From positions 11,540,501 through 11,604,500 of the forward strand of contig CM065389.1 of NCBI GenBank assembly GCA_033060915.1: DNA of 64,000 nt, in the 5' to 3' direction. Position 1 is the stretch's first letter; each line of letters opens with the position of its first letter. Source of the DNA: Euryodendron excelsum. Its lineage: Eukaryota > Streptophyta > Magnoliopsida > Ericales > Pentaphylacaceae. Made by a program: the position numbers and the translations under genes. This document shows, in pieces, positions 1-12,970 of this stretch. The notes beneath the pieces were generated by a model that worked only from the letters and a program-made list of their open reading frames with translations, had not been told where the DNA came from and ran no database searches.

Positions 1-695
1 CACCCAGTGGCTCCAAAAGCTTAAGCCCAAAAGCTTTAAGCAATTAGGTCATGGGTTTGACAACGCATACTAAGCCCTCACACCCTCTATGATGTCGAAT
101 CCCCTCTCCACATGGTGAATTAGACAAACACAAGCCGAACTAAACAAGATGCATAAATACATGGAACAGAGTACACATTCAAAAAACATAAATGGTAACG
201 AACACATGCAAGACGACTTTAACCCAGGACCAGCTAGAATGAAAGCTTTAATACTATGTTACGAGCAGCTGCCCCAAAAAACTCCTGCCGTTAGAAAAAT
301 AGGTCCAATAACGTATATCAAGCTCTCACCATTATCACGTACTTCTGGACGTGTTTGTCCTACCAAAGGAAAAGTGACGAAAGAGAGAAAAGAGAGGTAA
401 GAATGTCCTCTTGGATCACTTATGCACACGTGAAACTGATTGAGTGGGTACCATTCATGTATTTCACAAATGACAATTTGCTACCAATAACTCCTCCAAG
501 AGTTATATCCTTTTGAAGGCACTGTGGATTTGGACTTCTTTGGCCCTTTGTGGTTATGTGTGTGTTTCTATTTACCTTAAATAAATAAAGCATCTGCACA
601 ATTTATTGAACTCACAACCTAAATTTTCTTCACCTTTCCATTTTGATGTTGTAGTTTCTTCTTGTATTCCTGAATGTTTCAGCAAATAATTACAG

Positions 696-2399
696 GGTTT
701 GGATGCACTTGGCCTAGCAACCCTGGATTCTATAACTTCTGCAGCAACTGCAAGCATACCATTTGCTTCTTCCCTTTATTTCTCTTCCATGACAGATGAA
801 GATGTCATCAATTTGAGAACATTTAATCGGCTTGTGCTATTGTTATCAGGGCCTCATAAGAATGAAAGCTCTAACAGAGTAAGAGCCTTCGCCTGTTTAG
901 TATTGCAATCTTTTAAGGGTGTTATTTGAACTGAAAATAAAAAAATGCCTGCTTGTTGCTGGTGGAAGTAAATAGATTACTTAGGTGGTACGGCAGTAAT
1001 GATATTCACAAGTGCACAAGCATGCATGTCTCTTATGTCCGGTTGTTTGTTTGCTTGCATGTTTGTGTGTGTGCGCTCGCGCGCGTGTGAGAGAGAGAGA
1101 GAAGTCAGTAACACGTGGTGCCTGTTTGTTTCATGCTACACATCTCAAAAAGAAAATAGATTTCTGCATGGTCATACTATGGCTCGACCACCATGTGGAT
1201 CTCCTAATCGTCACATTCATCATGCTTTATTATGCTTTTAAAAAAAAAATCATGAATTGTTATAAGCATTGCATGGCAAATTGTTAGCCTGCTTGCAAGT
1301 TGGATGTCTGGCTCTGAATGAATTAGCCAATTCTAGATTAGGTTCTGATGTCAATTATGATACTTAAAAGTATTCCTTATTTGAAAATTGGAATGGTAAT
1401 CCACTCCGTTGATAAAAAGTTGATCTGTCCAATTATCCGATTTTCCTCAATGTGTTTCTGATGGTTTTCAAAACTGAAGCACTTTCAAGGCCTCCTTTGA
1501 TTACCAAAAGGAGATCTGATGCACTAGGAAGAAGAATGTAATTGACAATAAAATAAAATAAAAAACCTATAAGGGGAAGAAGTAACATTCAAAGTCACTT
1601 CTGTTGACTGTGGTAAAAATTGCAAAAATCTGGTAGTTGTAAAAGGAATTTCTTTGACTGCAATATCTACCCTACTACACTGTTGTTTTCTATTTGTTTC
1701 TGGTTTTGTTTAAAAACTGATGGTTCTCATCTTGGAAAATGACTCATTACCTTTTACCTTGCAAGAATCAGAGGACGTACTCGGGGGAAGCCTCATTAGT
1801 CCTTTACCCATTTGCATCTGTTCAGGAAATACTTCGACTTCTTTCTGTTGTTCTTGAGGTAAGAATCAAGCCTCAGATACATGTATAACTGACCTAGCCA
1901 TCCATGAAATTAAACATTTTCAGCTTTTGCGACCTTGTCTTAATATTAATTGTGAACATTGACAGAAATACATAAATGCATCATTAAATGAGGTACAAGA
2001 ATTGTTCGTTTCAATTGCACACGGCATCAACCCAACCTCGGGTTTGCAATTTTACAAAAGAAGACCAATGCTGTGTCTATAAACTTAACCCTAAACCTGC
2101 CAATTGGTTGTATAGGATTCGGTTGGCCTGCATTTCTTGCAGTCCAGATTTATCTTTAGTATCGCAAATATCTTGTTTCAGATTTACAGTCAATTTTTTC
2201 AGAGTTTCTTTTATCATTCAGTAACAATGAAGGAAAAGCCTTTATCCTCGTTGCTGCTTCGACTAAGACATGTTATATACATATATATTTGCAGCTTCCG
2301 CCAGATTTACAGCAAGAGGTACTTCGTTTGCCTGCTGATCTGGCAGAAAAGTTGATCTCCCGCATTGCTGCAAGGACAATACGAAGGGTTTTCTTGTGA
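696..2399 (+). CDS. 3' exons of an unidentified plant gene (possible ABC1-like kinase C-terminus)
   Basis: Three exons can be joined in frame: 696-878, 1772-1858 and 2295-2399. Each intron is GT-AG, all junctions are phase 0, and the last exon ends in TGA at 2397-2399. The 125 encoded residues begin GLDALGLATLDSITSAA and end in an amphipathic tail (LPPDLQQEVLRLPADLAEKL, then SRIAARTIRRVFL). No catalytic motif is visible, and the start of the gene lies left of the window or in unrecognised exons. The tail and the position two genes from CstF64 suggest the C-terminus of a plastid ABC1-like atypical kinase, because in Arabidopsis such a gene sits beside CSTF64; this is inference from memory. The gene is convergent with the shikimate kinase gene. 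The exon joins are fairly sure, the family is not. Confidence 0.6.
1063..1104. repeat. Compound microsatellite (TG)n-(CG)n-(GA)n
   Basis: A run of TG, then CGCGCG, then about six GA units lies in the intron between 878 and 1772. It is a simple repeat with no evident coding role. Confidence 0.8.
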
Positions 2400-3429
2400 A
2401 ATCCGTCAAATGTTAGTCTTCAGGAGGAAAAAAAGCTTAAAGAATAGCTCACAGAAACAGATACGCTTCTTTTCTTTGTCCACCCTTATGGTTGCTCGGT
2501 GCATTCGGGATTTATACTGCACCAAAGCAGAGATTCTGATAGACGTTTTCTTTTGTTGTCCTTTTCTTTTACTTTTACTTTTTTTTGTTTTTTCTGTTCT
2601 CGCTTATAAAACCTTCAATTCGAAAATTAGTGACAATTGCCCATAATTTTGTTCTGTCTATTTGTTTTAATGTCTCAGTAGGAACATTTTTGCTACCCTG
2701 GAGCGCCAGATGAAAAATTTTAGTTACTGCAACTGTATAGAATCTCTGAAACTTCACTATGCTCATTCTTAAGCAATGAAAATCTTCTTGGAACGGGAAT
2801 GATTTTGCATTCGTATGACTGATTCCAGTGTTTCATTTCAACCTAAATCCTCGAGCATGTGCATCACTTGTTTCTGCAAAGTTGGAATACTCTTAGTGAT
2901 AGTCTTCGACTGTTTCTGCTTAATTGCCATGCTGCTACTCTTATCAGTTACCATGATTGATTGTTAACCACATATTGACATTGTGCTGCACTGTATCAAG
3001 CTCTTTGTTCAGTCATGTTGCACTTGTATCAAGCTCTTGTACCCTTCTATCATGCCTGCATAGATGTAAAATGAATTTCCCTGATGCACCTATATCCAGT
3101 TAGTTGCCTTCTTTCTAGACAATGCGCAAAAAAATTAACCCAAAAAATACCGAGTCCTTTAATTGGTACACGCAACATAATATTATCAATTAGCTATTCA
3201 TTTTCTCTTTGCTTTACAGAAGTCAACACCTGCAAGAAATAAACTTGATAACTTAGCGTACGCACCTCACAAAAAATTTAGTATGTGACAGATAATTGAT
3301 ATGCTTTTTCCACCTTTAGATGTAATCAATCAACCAGCCAAGAGATCTATTTGTAAATTTCACACTTTCAAAAGTAAACACATGGCACATAACATTGCAG
3401 AGGACAAAGAACCGAGAAATTTGCATAGT
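2400..3429. other. Convergent spacer holding two 3' UTRs
   Basis: This 1.0-kb AT-rich stretch separates the stop codon of the plus-strand gene (2399) from that of the minus-strand shikimate kinase (3430). It should contain both 3' UTRs and polyadenylation regions. No other coding potential or repeat is seen. Confidence 0.6.
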
Positions 3430-6400
3430 TTATGGGAACATTTGGATGGACATGTCATTGTTGCATTGCAGGAAGCTCTCAATTTGTACGAGTACCTGTC
3501 AAAGATTCAAGAGTTTATCAGATCAAAAGAAATAAGCCAGATTATCAATAGCAGTCTTATACTTATTTTTACTTCTACTTCTTAGTTCCCAATCAATCAA
3601 GTTTTTCCGAGCTTATGTTAAGCTTGAACCCAGGGTGGGGAAACAAAGCTCAGGCATCCTCAAAAGAATGGATCTCGGATTCAGGAGGTGAAATGCAACT
3701 TAATGAATAACTGAATCATGGGACCTATAATGAACCAGAAATTATTTTAGTTCCGATTGGCTAAACCATCTAACAGATTTCAAATATCTTTACCAAATGG
3801 TTCAGGGAAAGAAGGGTGTATCTGGTCCCTTGAATTTGAATAACCTCATCCACTTTTTAGCTAGGAATTTCATCATCTTCAATGTAACTATTTGGGAAAG
3901 CAATATCCATCTCAAATGATTAATAAAACCTTTGAATTTTGTCGTTTCAAAGAAACCCAAAATGACAATGTTATAGTGAAGTCACCAATCTTTCTAAATG
4001 GTTTCATTCAAAGTGATGGTTCTCTTGGACTTCTACATTAGAATGGTATGCAAGTAGCTAAAGGGCCATTTAAATTCAAGCCTCAAGGGCATACAAACAC
4101 GACCCAGGTCAATCACTATAAGAGTAAGTAGGCAATCTGCTAGGCATGACCCTTCCAGGAGGGGGTATGGAGAATAACAGAAGTAAATGAAGACAAGGAT
4201 GAAGAGGCACCTCTAGTGCTATAGCTGTTGGTGTGATATCAGATAAATCTTCCAGACCTAGCTTCGCTGCAATATCTGCAAAGAAAGTTAAAAAAAAATT
4301 TCAACTTTTACACACGTACATGGAATAGTAGTGTGTAAAGATTATGTTTGACATAATTCCTTTTAGATTTATTAAGATAATTTCAATTCAGCCAGTGACA
4401 TCCATAGGGGATCCCTAAGCCCCAGAATTGTGCTCCCCATGGTAGAAAATTATATGAAAGGCAGAAGATTAGTCAGACTAAGGTGGACAAAGATAATAGG
4501 CTGATCGCTATTGCAGTCGTTTAGCATTAAGCAGCAATAAATAATCAAACGAAGCTTTGAATGTCTAATGTCTTGTTTTACTGATGGTGATTTCAGATAT
4601 GTGGTGCTATTGACTGCGAAATAAAAATTTGGCATACAGCATCCAGGGAAAAAAATCCAAAGAAGGAGAAAGAATCTGGATAAGAAACATGTAAATGCAA
4701 ATGAAAAAACTTACGTTGAAGGGAAACTGTAGCATCAGCATTTGCATATGCATGCTCTCTCTTTTTAGAAAGAGTAAACAAACCCATGAAAGCCTGCAAA
4801 GGTGAGGAAAATGTCAAAACCAATAACAATATTTTGTGTTCCTCCTTGATTGGATCCCCAGTCATCCAGACAGACGAGAACAATTGAAGAATTTACTCTA
4901 GTGAAAAGGTGTGAAGGTATTGATAACCACCTTTGTGTAAGCATCCCCTGATTCAAAATCCAAGAGAGGACGGGAATCAGTTCCTACAGCAGCTATTCTT
5001 TGTGCCAAGGCATCCAAGGGAACATCTAGATAGACAGTGACACCCTCCCTCATATGCTTCCTAGAATCCAAAGAATATTCAAAGTGATCTTCCAACTGAG
5101 CTAGGTCATTTGTAAACAAGAAAAGACTAGAAAAATCCAATATCAGTATAAATGGCCCCACATACCAGTTGAGAGGGCGAATCACTGCACCACCACCAGT
5201 GGCAACGACTTGCCGGGGCATTAAAGACAATTTCTGCAATGCCTCACTCTAAGGGAGTGGAAGAGAAGACATTTTCTGGTAAGTTGAAATATATAGTACA
5301 GAATATCCAACATAAACTGAAATCATGCATATGATGGAATAGTCCAACAAAACAAAAAAGAATTACAATCCACAGTTCCAGCATTAATGGCCTCTAATTA
5401 TTGTCTACAATGGCCATTCCAAACGTTTCCTGTTCATTTAATCAAACTCTTGATATTGAACACGTGAATGCAGCATTACAACTCTTGCAATCAAGTGACT
5501 CTGCAATAACCTGATTGTTGAAAACCAACATATATAGCTTTGAAACCTTTGATCCGTAGAACTCTCCAAAATCCCACTTAAACCACAGAATTTGAGGAAA
5601 AAGATGTCGTCCGAAGTTCAATATTTCTAGCATTTACCTATTGCATCATCAAATAGAATAAACACACATGGAGCGATGTATTTGTTTTGTGAACAATTTA
5701 CTCAAGACTAACATGTGAAAGTATATAATCATAAAAGGAAAGAAGATTGCTAAATCCACCGCCTAAATTGTTGTATCCAGAGTCCTCCCTCTCATATGGA
5801 TGGACTCACCTTGTGAGAGAGGGGGCTGTCAATCAATCTCCGAAGAAAAAACTAAAATGATGGTGTGCTGACTGCTGATGTAGCTGCCATGGTTCTAATG
5901 ACTTCCTTCTAGTTGATTTCCGGTTCTATTTTAAGCTTCCCAAAAACTCATATATGAGATAATTCACCATATAGCTAAAAAACACAGTTCCAAGATATAA
6001 AAAAAACTGCTCAGCTTAGAGAATGCCAAGTCACCCTAAATAGTACTCCCAAACAATTCTTGCTGGGACCAAAGATCCAAACAAGTGGGGGAGTCGCCCA
6101 GGGATAGCAAACTGAGCCACCAATATATGCCTATAATTCTTATTACAGAAAGTAGAGAAGAAGAAACATAAATCCAACGGAAAAGATATGATACAAAAAA
6201 ATGGATTAGATATGGAACTGAGAGTGCCTCAAACAGCAGCAGGTAAACAAGAAATTTATGAAGAATACTGTACCTAGACAAAATGACACATAAGATAATG
6301 CAGCAGATAATATAAATCCAATGTTAATTAACAAACCTCATAGTCTCTAAAGAAACTCTCACCAAACAGCTTAAAGATCTGAGCCACAGGACTTCCACCA

Positions 6401-9400
6401 AGACCTTCCTCAACGTATTTGTCACTGCAACATCCAAGGATATCAGATATAAGTGTTAATGAACATATTCTACCGAAACTGGTCAGAAATAAATGGTGCT
6501 TGTGAAAACCATCAGGATTCTGTCTTTGTTCTTTTAGGAATTTTGATAGAAAAATATTTTTGACTAAACAAGTACCTGAAAACATAATAGAATAGAACGA
6601 ATACATTGAGAAATTTATACAGCGAGAACAGCTTAAGCACAACTCAATTGGAAGGTCATCCTGGTTTGTTCAGTAATGAAATGAACTGAGATCAAGCTTA
6701 GGCTTCAAGCTTAATTTCTTATACATCATTTCTGAGGAGATGGATCATTAAGCGTCCTACTCAATTAAAGATGTCTCGAATGCTACTCCCCAGCAAGAAT
6801 GACTTATCCAAAAGGGGCCACAAAGAAGAGTGATTACCAATGAAGTTTACAGAGGAGATTGTTGTAAAGAAGCAATGCAATTCAATTTGTAGAAAGCACG
6901 AAGGAGCAACTAAGCTGCAAGAAATAGCAAAAGTGTAGCTGCCATGTCAAATCAAATCTAACTTCTACATGAAATGTTACCATATCAAAGTGCAAAATAG
7001 AGGCACAGAAGTTGCAATCACCTACAATTTCCAATTCAAAGATTCTTCTGAGTCAAGTACACGTGGTTGATTTGTTCTGGAATCCAACTACAAAGATTCT
7101 ATTACTGCACATTTACAATTCCTATACAATTGGATAGCATCAATAGAAATGTAGAGGTCCATATAGTTAAAAGTACATTGCAAGTGACCTTAAGGATTTA
7201 TCTAGAGATGTGAAGAAAATTCAGGAAACAGTATGCATCCAAATCATTCTACACACGTAGCAGCATTATACATTGGAAATGAAAAAAGGCGATGCGCCCA
7301 GGAATGTTATTTATTAAATAAATTGTCTGAATCCATCCACTCCATACTTGTGTTGATTCCTAACTTAGTACCTGAACCTATGTGCAATAGACCTGTGAGA
7401 AATGTAGTTTGACCTCAATGCAAAAATAAGCCCAACAGCGCAATGTATAGATTCATCCACATGTCCTTCTATGTCTTCCCCATCCTACCTTCTATTCAAG
7501 CAGAAAGGTAAGGGATATCACTCGCCATATTATTATATACCTAGTCCGATTAAAATAAAGGTCCCATAAAACCAAACACGATAAAGTTGAAGCACTAACC
7601 TGTCTACAAAAGAATAAGCTAGTGCTTCAGACAAAACCTTGCCCACTGTTGTTTTTCCAGAGCCCATCATTCCTGAATTTCACACTCCATAGAGTTCAAA
7701 CACGAGCAACTTCAAGTACCATCATGGAAGACAATTCTCAGAAAAGGAACTCACCAACAAGAAATATGCAGCGGCCATTTAAATATGACACAACCTCGTC
7801 CCCCTTGCTCTGCAATCATAGCAACATGTAATTATATGGCTGTGCAAAGTTGCATCATATCAACCAAATCCTATATTTCAAACTTCCAGTTTCAGATGTT
7901 ATTTCCAGCTATAGAACGGCAAGGACATTATGGAAAATATAGAAACAAGAAGAGAGGAATTTTCAGATGTCAAGCTCCATGGTTTGCATCATACCTTTAA
8001 CAACCAATTTCCATCACAAGAAGAGTGACAATTTCCTGATTGCAATGCGGGAGCTACAAAATAATCACAATTTGAAACAAAGGGTCAACGGAAAAGAGGA
8101 CAAATGAGCTCCAGTAACAACAACTTGATCTCAAAAAAAGAACAAAAATTAAGAATGAGAGAGAGAGAGGGAGAAACTTTATTCCAAGTCTGACATAGAT
8201 TTATTCACACAAGAACCAGTACATTTATTCCAGAGGAAGAATGATGTCAAAGCTCTCTTCATCCAAATGAATTCATTCTGATCAATTTTATGCCAATGAC
8301 ATCTCTTCTTAAACCATGGGCATGAACATTCTTTAATAGGCTGAGTATGTCCATGAAATTGAGAAAGGGGGGACAAATGGAATCAAAGAAGGTAGTTGGA
8401 CTGCACAAAACTGACAGTTTTCATGGTGGAGAGGCCTTAGTAAGTTTTATCTTCCCCATCTTGTAATTGTCTCTGACTTTTTCACATATGTTTTGTGGTA
8501 CACTTCGGGAACCTCTTACATCTAACAATTTTTCTTTTTCTGCTGTAAAGAAAAATATAAAATCTCAGCAGTAGCTTGCCTACTTTAACCAGATATCCAA
8601 ATGCCTACAGCACAATAGGAGCTGCAACAAGGTGGGTCACAATGTACATGCCATGGGAAAAAAAGTGTTCATATTACCTTTACCCCTTCTGTCCATTTCT
8701 ATTATGATCTCTCATCCCAACTTAAAATGGCACAATTACTATGATTTATCCTCCAAAGTTACCTTTTCCCTGTCCAGATTTGTAAGGGTGGCACAAACAA
8801 TTCATACAACTTTTGCATCAAGGTTTTTAGACAAATTAGGAGACCAGATTTGGAGTCAAATACTACAATAGGTGCTCATTTAAATTTTAGAAAACTTACC
8901 CATCACAAAAATGGATCCCCAATTATGTGTTTGGTGATTGCATCGGCTTGACTTAAAACATGATTGTAGTCTATGCAAACATGTATACACTAAGTATACA
9001 TGTGTGATGCAGGCAGCAGGACTCTTCCTTCCTCTTGCCCCACCCCCCAAAAAAATAGATAGATATGTATATTGTATAATATAATAAGAATAAAAAAGAA
9101 AGATCAGAAAAAAAAAGGTCAGCACTCAGGGTGGTTGGAAAACATCTTCTTTGAAGCGCTGCTATCTATGAAGGGAAGGCACCAAAAGTGTATAGTGTAT
9201 GTATGTAAGTTTGTCTGTGTACTAAATCTGGAATTCATATCAAGTAATTTCTAAGTGCGCCTCACTATCTAATTGGGTTATGGGTTTGACAAGTTTATAC
9301 TAGGTGTCTTATGTACGACAGGCCAAGCATACCTTGTTTCAGCTCAGGGAAATTCTGGAATTTCACACTTTAGGGAGTATTACCACAACTAGTCAAGTAT

Positions 9401-10411
9401 CATACTGGTTCTGAAATTATTCAATTGGATCAATTTTATGATGCTGATTAACTTTGTCTTCTATGGCATTTCTCTATCAGTAGTGAAGTTTGGTCAAAAG
9501 GCAGTCATTGATGTCATTAGTCAAATTGCTATCTCTTGATCTTTGCTACCAAGTCCATAGTGTATACCACTGCCCTAAAGATGGATAGTTTTGGTTCATA
9601 TTTTTTAGGGATCCACCTTTGTGCTTTAAACAAAGAGGAAGTTGAACCTAAAGATTACTAGTCTACATCTCTTTATCATGACACAGACACTGAAGTTACA
9701 ATTTACCATAAGTGAAAAGATTAGGTGGTCCCTTAATGGATTTTCCTTCCAACCTTAAGTTCCCATGTTATAGACATTGCACCAAGAGGTTCTCCGAAGT
9801 CTTCTTTGGAAAAGTTTATCCAATATGAAGCAAGGAGAATTTGGTATTACTTCGACATGAATTTTCCTTAATTTTGCACTCTATTACTTTGGTGGTTTGA
9901 CTTTGGAGGTTTAATAATTAGAGACTATATACTGCCTTTGTTAATTTCTGTTAATTGAAACATCATATGCTAAGTTTTCTTGGCATACTTGCATCTTCTG
10001 TTCATTCGACCACATCAATCTGGATTCTGTGCGTGCTAATGTATATTTGCATGTGTATATTCAACGTGTACATAAATTTCACAGTACATTATCTAAGAAA
10101 TTCAAAGCAGTAAAAACCGGAAGTAGCTACACGCAACACCAATCGATAACAAACAAACAAATAAATAACATTGTCTACCATTGATACCTACCATGAGGAT
10201 CCTTACAAGCGTGTGAAACCGTCAAAGAAATCCGTCCGTGCCGAGTTGACTCGTTCTTCCATTGCAACTCACTGAAATGAATCTCTTTAAGCCTATTATC
10301 CTTCCTACATCTCTGTGAAACCCTCAAAAATCCATTCAATCTCCCCTCAATCTTCTCCGACCCAATCCACGGAGATGAAAATTGCAGAGTTGTTCCACAT
10401 GTAGCCTCCAT
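3430..10411 (-). CDS. SK: Shikimate kinase, plastid-targeted (10 exons, 305 aa)
   Basis: Phosphorylates shikimate to shikimate-3-phosphate with ATP in the plastid shikimate pathway (aromatic amino acid precursors). Exons, 5' to 3' on the minus strand: 10411-10192, 8053-7995, 7809-7755, 7672-7600, 6424-6337, 5248-5166, 5060-4931, 4793-4715, 4275-4211, 3495-3430; all introns GT-AG with matching phases. Residues 1 to about 90 are Ser/Arg-rich and poor in acids early on, as in a transit peptide. The kinase core follows: Walker A GMMGSGKT (112-119), the shikimate/Mg-binding D-S-D (135-137), Arg162, GGGA (183-186), and the lid Arg in RPLL (223-226). A helix matching plant AYANA(x)A(x)VSL and the tail [15 protein letters not shown] close the fold. 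Length fits plant shikimate kinases (about 300 aa). The start is the first ATG before the transit-like region. A TATAAAA lies about 600 bp upstream. Confidence 0.95.
8054..10191 (-). other. Large first intron of the shikimate kinase gene
   Basis: This 2.1-kb intron separates the transit-peptide exon from the rest. It is AT-rich with A/T runs. Near 9268-9300 it holds a stretch (GGGTTATGGGTTTGAC) resembling the B box of tRNA-derived SINEs; a similar stretch occurs at 42-72. No exon-like open frame is seen. Confidence 0.6.
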
Positions 10412-11011
10412 GCCTTCAACTTATCAATCAAATCCTCCGCAAAAAATTACACTTCTTTTTTTTGTGTAACAGCTATAGAATTTCACGGGAGTCCTTTTCG
10501 AATAAACGAAAGTTTTAGTCGCGAACTGGTCATAACAACACCGCAGGACGACCAAACTCCAAACAACAAAACCCTAGCATTAGCTCGCAATCAAATGAAA
10601 TCGATAATGATGAAGACTGAACCAAACGCGTACCGATTACAATCCAAACGAATACTAGTTGCTGCTTTTGTTTTGGCGGAAAAGTCTTATTTTCTTGAGA
10701 AAATGTTTTCAGTGAAATCAAAAGGACGAGTCGAGGGAAAATGGATGATTATGCGGAGAGGCGGAGGCAAACTTCAATTTTCTCGGGAAAAACTCTTCTG
10801 AGACAGTTTTCTGAAGGGAGCAGAAAGAGAAAAGAGAGAGGATTAAGCAATCCTAGAGAGAGAGGGCGTAAGGGAGAGGAGTAGGAGGATACAGAGAGCC
10901 TGAGGCGGCGCAGTATAAGGCGAGGCAGGTGCGCATGATCGCAGGGGAGAAGCAAAGAGACAGGTGAGCTCACATGGAGAGAGGAAGAAGGCGGGTCGAT
11001 TTTGGAGTTCG

Positions 11012-11018
11012 ATTTTAT
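11012..11018 (-). promoter_or_regulatory. Candidate TATA box for shikimate kinase
   Basis: On the minus strand the sequence reads TATAAAA. A start 25-30 bases downstream would give a 5' UTR of roughly 570 nt, which crosses pyrimidine-rich tracts common in plant leaders. There is no transcript evidence, and the distance from the ATG makes this only a candidate. Confidence 0.3.
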
Positions 11019-11501
11019 ATTTTCGAATCGTAAGTTACTCCTAACTACCACAGCCGCAGACCCAGCTCTCCTGACGTGGAAATTGCGAAAATTTTAAAAA
11101 CGAAAAAAAATTACACAACTTTTTCCCTCTCTTTTTCGTTTTACTTTTGCATTATGTTTGAAATTTTAAATTTGCGAACCAAGAGAATAAATAAATAAAT
11201 AAGATAAGATAAGATGAAAAAATAAAATAAACTAATTTTTTTCTTTTATTTTGTTGAGTTAAAAAAAATTAAGAAGAAAACTGGACATATTTAATAGCTC
11301 TTCACTATGAAGCTTAAATATGGATATTTATCGAATGCAATTACGAAATTATTCTTATATGTTGGTCGGTAGATGACCACTCCTATGTGTTATTCAACCA
11401 TTCGAGGTACAAAATTTCCGAAACGGTACAGGCCACATCTCATAATGCTTAGAAAAAAATCTCAAAATGCTTAGTAAGAATATGTACCTAGTTGTTTGTA
11501 T

Positions 11502-11923
11502 CATAGTTATCAATCTCGTACCGATTTAGGTATCGTTTTTGTTATTGATGTGGTACATATCGGTACCAGTATAATACCAAACACCGTATCGAATTTATCA
11601 TTATAAATATTATAGGTTATAAAAATATATATATTTAAAATGTTAAAAGTTTTAATATGATATAAACGTGTTATTTAATACTTAAAAGACATTATTATCT
11701 AGTAAATACCTAAAATAAATTTTGATTGACAATTATCATCAAAAGAGAATAAAATTAAATTATTTTAAAATAAATTATACAAAATTGGTACCATTTGATA
11801 AATCCAATACTACCGGTATTAATAGGTACCTTAGCCAGCGGTATAGTACCACCATTCATTTGTACCGTATGAAGTACCCTACCAGTCGATATTTCTGGTA
11901 CCGATACGAGATTAATAACTATG
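11502..11923. mobile_element. MITE-like inverted-repeat element rich in GGTACC/GTACCG
   Basis: The left end (CATAGTTATCAATCTCGTAC) and the reverse complement of the right end (CATAGTTATTAATCTCGTAT) match with few mismatches. Between them lie many GGTAC, GTACCG and TATCG words on both strands, giving a folded structure of about 420 bp. No open frame for a transposase is present and no clear target duplication was found, so the superfamily is open. Confidence 0.6.
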
Positions 11924-12400
11924 GCTCGCATGGATAAGATTTTTTTTATCAGAGTATTTAACTATTTTTTATTTTTCTAGTCATTTAACCAAAATTCAAA
12001 TTCCTACCTTTCATGGTTTTTATCATAGGCTTCTGGATTTTTTATTGAAACCAAAAATAAGGTAGTAAACAAATCATTAGCTATTTAAATAAGCCAGCTC
12101 CAACTTCCAACCGCATACTTGGATTCTTTTTCTTTCGTTTGTTTTTTTTTTTTTTTTTTGGGAACAATCATTTTATATACATACAGGTACAGCCTTACAT
12201 ACAAGTGGTAATCACATACAATTAAATTTCTTTTATCTCACAGTCTAACAAAGCTCTAACGGTAGACCATTAATTTTATTAAAATAAAATAACTCTAGCA
12301 CCTCTTCACGATATATAGAAGTGTGATTATGAAGAAAAAAAATGGTGTTTGGTGAGACTCAGACTCATAGGAAGGAAACACGGTACTTCACCTAAGCAGA

Positions 12401-12422
12401 GAGAGAGAGAGAGAGAGAGAGA
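12401..12422. repeat. (GA)n microsatellite
   Basis: Eleven GA dinucleotide units in the spacer. Confidence 0.85.
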
Positions 12423-12714
12423 TAAATATATGTGTGTGCTTACCAAACCTCAAGCCTCAACCACCACCAAATCGAAGTCTAGTCTACAACAACCCAGATA
12501 TATAGACAATGGGTTGGTACGCAGAAGGATGATTTTAGGGGTTTAACTGGTTAAGTTTAAGGGCTATCATAAAATGTTTTAGAAGCAACCAAAAGAATGA
12601 TCATTGTAAATTTCAGTTTGACCGCTACGATGACGACACGTGGAAGCGAAACAACCAGGTTCACTATTATATACCCAACAATTGGGTCAAGCTATCACTT
12701 TTTGTTATCTTTTT

Positions 12715-12970
12715 AAGACCTCATTTGGCAAATCAGTGCCTTTACTTTGAAAGAGCTTCACAAGTTCTTAAAAGAGTTTCTATGGTGTCTTTTTCTTCAT
12801 CTTTGAAGTACTTCTAAAAATTTGCTATAAGAAGCATTTTACAGTGAAACAGTAACACAACCAAACAACATTAATTAAACCCCTTGAATGCAACCTCTTC
12901 ATTACATAGCTCTTATTTGAAAAGCATTTTACTAAAAAAAATAAGTTATAACACCACCAAACAGGACCTA
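12715..12970. mobile_element. Small hAT/Harbinger-type MITE
   Basis: The left end reads AAGACCTCATTTGGC and the reverse complement of the right end reads TAGGTCCTGTTTGGTGG. This is the CYTGTTTGG-like terminal repeat typical of plant MITEs. It is about 255 bp with no coding capacity, and the target duplication is not clear. Confidence 0.5.

Noticed and set aside
10382..10801. 139-codon plus-strand frame upstream of shikimate kinase
   Set aside because: It overlaps the shikimate kinase transit-peptide exon and leader on the other strand and resembles no family.
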